From assembly GCA_913041865.1 (NCBI GenBank), contig CAJWIW010000015.1, forward strand, positions 1 to 16,663: DNA of 16,663 bases, written 5' to 3'. Made by a program: the position numbers and the translations under genes. The stretch is from an uncultured Gammaproteobacteria bacterium. Its GTDB lineage: Bacteria; Pseudomonadota; Gammaproteobacteria; GCA-002705445; GCA-002716945. Shown one piece after another: positions 15,598 to 16,663 of the stretch. The notes beneath the pieces are model-generated. The model made no database searches and was not told the origin of the DNA. It saw only the letters and a program-made list of their open reading frames with translations. Numbering within the stretch: the stretch's first letter is position 1; the number at the start of each line of letters is the position of its first letter.

Positions 15598-16054
15598 AAT
15601 TGGATCAAAAATAAAAAACTTTGAAGTCGAATCGACAATACCCACTAGGAAAAAATTCTCAGATTTTCTTGATAAAAACTTAGTTCTTTACTTTTACCCT
15701 AAAGATATGACTCCTGGATGTACCACAGAGAGTATTGAGTTTAATGATAACATTACAAAATTTAGAAGAGCTGGGTGGGATATCGTTGGTATTTCAAGAG
15801 ATTCTATCAAATCACATAAGAAGTTTATCGATAAGTACAATTTTAAATTTCCTCTGATTTCTGATCCCGATGAAAAAATATGTAAATTATTCGATGTTAT
15901 TAAGGAAAAAAGTTTATATGGGAGAAAATATATGGGGGTCGACAGAAGTACGTTTCTTATTGATAAAAAATCAAAAGTGGTCGCTATTTGGAATAATGTT
16001 AAAGTTAAAGGCCACGTGGAGGAAGTTCTCTCAACAATTAAGGAGATGAAATAA
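15587..16054 (+). CDS. bcp: Thioredoxin-dependent peroxiredoxin, Bcp/PrxQ type
   Basis: Bcp reduces hydrogen peroxide and organic peroxides in the cytoplasm using thiols. The 155-residue protein has the thioredoxin-like fold with FYPKDMTPGCTTES (36-49), where C45 is the peroxidatic cysteine. Further family features are GISRDS (69-74), FPLISDPDEKICKLFDV (89-105) and RSTFLID. The resolving cysteine found five residues after the peroxidatic one in E. coli Bcp (C50) is isoleucine here. C100 aligns with E. coli C99. The enzyme may therefore work as a one-cysteine peroxiredoxin or use C100 or an external thiol. The gene overlaps ycaR by 11 bases, preceded there by AAGGAGG-like sequence, and overlaps the next gene by one base. 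Confidence 0.94.
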   Translation: MKIKIGSKIKNFEVESTIPTRKKFSDFLDKNLVLYFYPKDMTPGCTTESIEFNDNITKFRRAGWDIVGISRDSIKSHKKFIDKYNFKFPLISDPDEKICKLFDVIKEKSLYGRKYMGVDRSTFLIDKKSKVVAIWNNVKVKGHVEEVLSTIKEMK

Positions 16055-16269
16055 TGGAAATAGTAGCTGGTCTTTTATTAATTATGGTGATCCTAACTTT
16101 GATAAATGGTATTGTATTTTTTAAAACGCTAATAAAACTTCAAAAAGAAAATAACGACCTTATCAAAAAACTTTTAAACAAAGAAAATTCAGATAGCAAG
16201 CCCGCTGCAATGCCGTCTGCTGATCTAGAAAAATTAAAATATGAATATATGCATAAAAGGAAGTTTTAA
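16054..16269 (+). CDS. Small single-span membrane protein, unknown function
   Basis: I do not recognise this 71-residue protein. Residues 4-24 are one strongly hydrophobic helix. Residues 28-45 are charged and could form a short coiled coil. A Ser/Pro/Ala-rich stretch (46-56) leads to a basic C terminus ending in HKRKF. There is no signal-peptidase site, so an anchored protein with most of its mass on one side is likely, probably cytoplasmic because of the positive charges after the helix. It is joined by TAATG junctions to bcp upstream and to the HIT gene downstream, which is strong evidence that it is really translated. It resembles TatA only in size and layout; the TatA hinge motif is not visible. 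Confidence 0.75.
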   Translation: MEIVAGLLLIMVILTLINGIVFFKTLIKLQKENNDLIKKLLNKENSDSKPAAMPSADLEKLKYEYMHKRKF

Positions 16270-16607
16270 TGACTGATACAATATTCTCTAAAATAATAAA
16301 CAAAGAGATCCCTGCTGATATTGTTTATGAAGATGAGAAATGTATTGCGTTCAATGATATAAGTCCTCAAGCTCCAACACATATCTTGGTAATACCAAGA
16401 AAACATATATCTAAATTATCAGAATCACAAGAGACTGATAAAGACCTACTTGGTCATTTGATGTTATCTGCAACACACATAACAAAAAAACTCAATTTAA
16501 ATGACTATAGATTGGTTATCAATAATGGTGCAGATGCTGGTCAAACAGTATTTCACTTACACATACACATACTTGCTGGGCGACCATTCGGTTGGCCACC
16601 CGGTTAA
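16269..16607 (+). CDS. hinT: HIT-family nucleoside phosphoramidase (HinT-like)
   Basis: The 112-residue protein is a complete histidine-triad hydrolase of the HinT branch, which cleaves purine nucleoside phosphoramidates and aminoacyl-adenylates. Motifs in order are TIFSKIINKEIPADIVYED (4-22), ISPQAPTHILVIPRKHI (31-47), NNGADAGQTVFHLHIH (85-100) and a short GRPFGWPPG tail. The triad is H96, H98 and H100, with H100 the expected nucleophile of the HxHxH motif. Its ATG overlaps the stop of the small membrane protein in a TAATG junction, so the two are probably translationally coupled. It is the last gene of this + strand group before a possible convergent gene. Confidence 0.94.
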   Translation: MTDTIFSKIINKEIPADIVYEDEKCIAFNDISPQAPTHILVIPRKHISKLSESQETDKDLLGHLMLSATHITKKLNLNDYRLVINNGADAGQTVFHLHIHILAGRPFGWPPG

Positions 16608-16663
16608 CTTTTTTTGAAAAAACCTAGAATTTTATCCATAAAATCTGAGAAAGGGTTTACTCT
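16604..16663 (-). CDS. Possible 3' end of a convergent gene (partial)
   Basis: On the minus strand one frame is open from the window edge to a TAA at 16604-16606, giving RVNPFSDFMDKILGFFKKS. This would overlap the end of the HIT gene by three to four bases, tail to tail. The peptide has an amphipathic basic character that could be a real C terminus, but 60 open bases occur easily by chance. The family is not recognisable. The whole 56-base tail after the HIT gene otherwise shows nothing more than an A/T-rich tract at 16609-16622. Confidence 0.3.
   Translation of the reverse strand, partial: RVNPFSDFMDKILGFFKKS

Noticed and set aside
16609..16622. T7-G-A6 tract after hinT as a terminator hairpin
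   Set aside because: The arms pair only with almost no loop, and the stem is all A-T. Chance is likely in DNA of this composition.
1..16663. Insertion sequences, CRISPR arrays, prophage genes, tRNA or rRNA genes
   Set aside because: I saw no transposase, regularly spaced repeats, integrase or structural-RNA pattern. The window is made up almost entirely of core-type genes on both strands.

Overview
The window is a compact, AT-rich stretch (roughly one third G+C by eye) of bacterial chromosome. It carries about sixteen intact protein genes and very little intergenic DNA. Two clusters follow orders known from Gammaproteobacteria: mrdA-rodA-mltB-dacA-dat, and lptD-surA-pdxA-rsmA. LptD and SurA show a Gram-negative cell with lipopolysaccharide. 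Small gaps, many start/stop overlaps, low G+C and a membrane pyrophosphatase suggest a streamlined, probably marine gammaproteobacterium (SAR86-like is one possibility). That placement is inference; no rRNA or tRNA gene is present to settle it.

Layout. Positions 1-54 hold the tail of an unidentified + strand gene. A 15-bp hairpin at 74-108 separates it from the convergent minus-strand cluster. From 6170 down to 111 that cluster encodes the elongation machinery and peptidoglycan turnover: PBP2 (transpeptidase), RodA (glycosyltransferase), an MltB-type lytic transglycosylase, a PBP5-type D,D-carboxypeptidase and a class IV D-amino acid aminotransferase. The genes overlap or abut, so they look like one transcript. 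A 71-bp divergent spacer separates mrdA from hppA, a K+-dependent-type membrane pyrophosphatase, which is followed by adk. A second + strand operon runs from 8990 to 15371: lptD, surA, pdxA, rsmA and a membrane methyltransferase of the isoprenylcysteine/PEMT type. A third tight group (15415-16607) encodes a YcaR/Trm112-like protein, a Bcp peroxiredoxin, a 71-residue one-helix membrane protein and a HinT-like HIT protein. The last 56 bases may hold the end of a convergent minus-strand gene.

The most striking feature is the lptD gene at 8990-11704. Its product has one signal peptide, then a complete BamE (SmpA/OmlA) domain, then a linker, then all of LptD with its four conserved cysteines. An accessory subunit of the BAM outer-membrane assembly machine thus appears covalently joined to one of BAM's most difficult clients, and the next gene is the chaperone SurA that escorts that client. 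No in-frame ATG and no second signal peptide lie between the two domains, so the fusion looks real.

Secondary points of interest are a pyrophosphatase whose key residues fit a K+-dependent, possibly Na+-pumping enzyme; an adenylate kinase with a zinc-type lid that has lost one cysteine; a SurA with a decayed first PPIase domain; and the uncharacterised 71-residue membrane protein.
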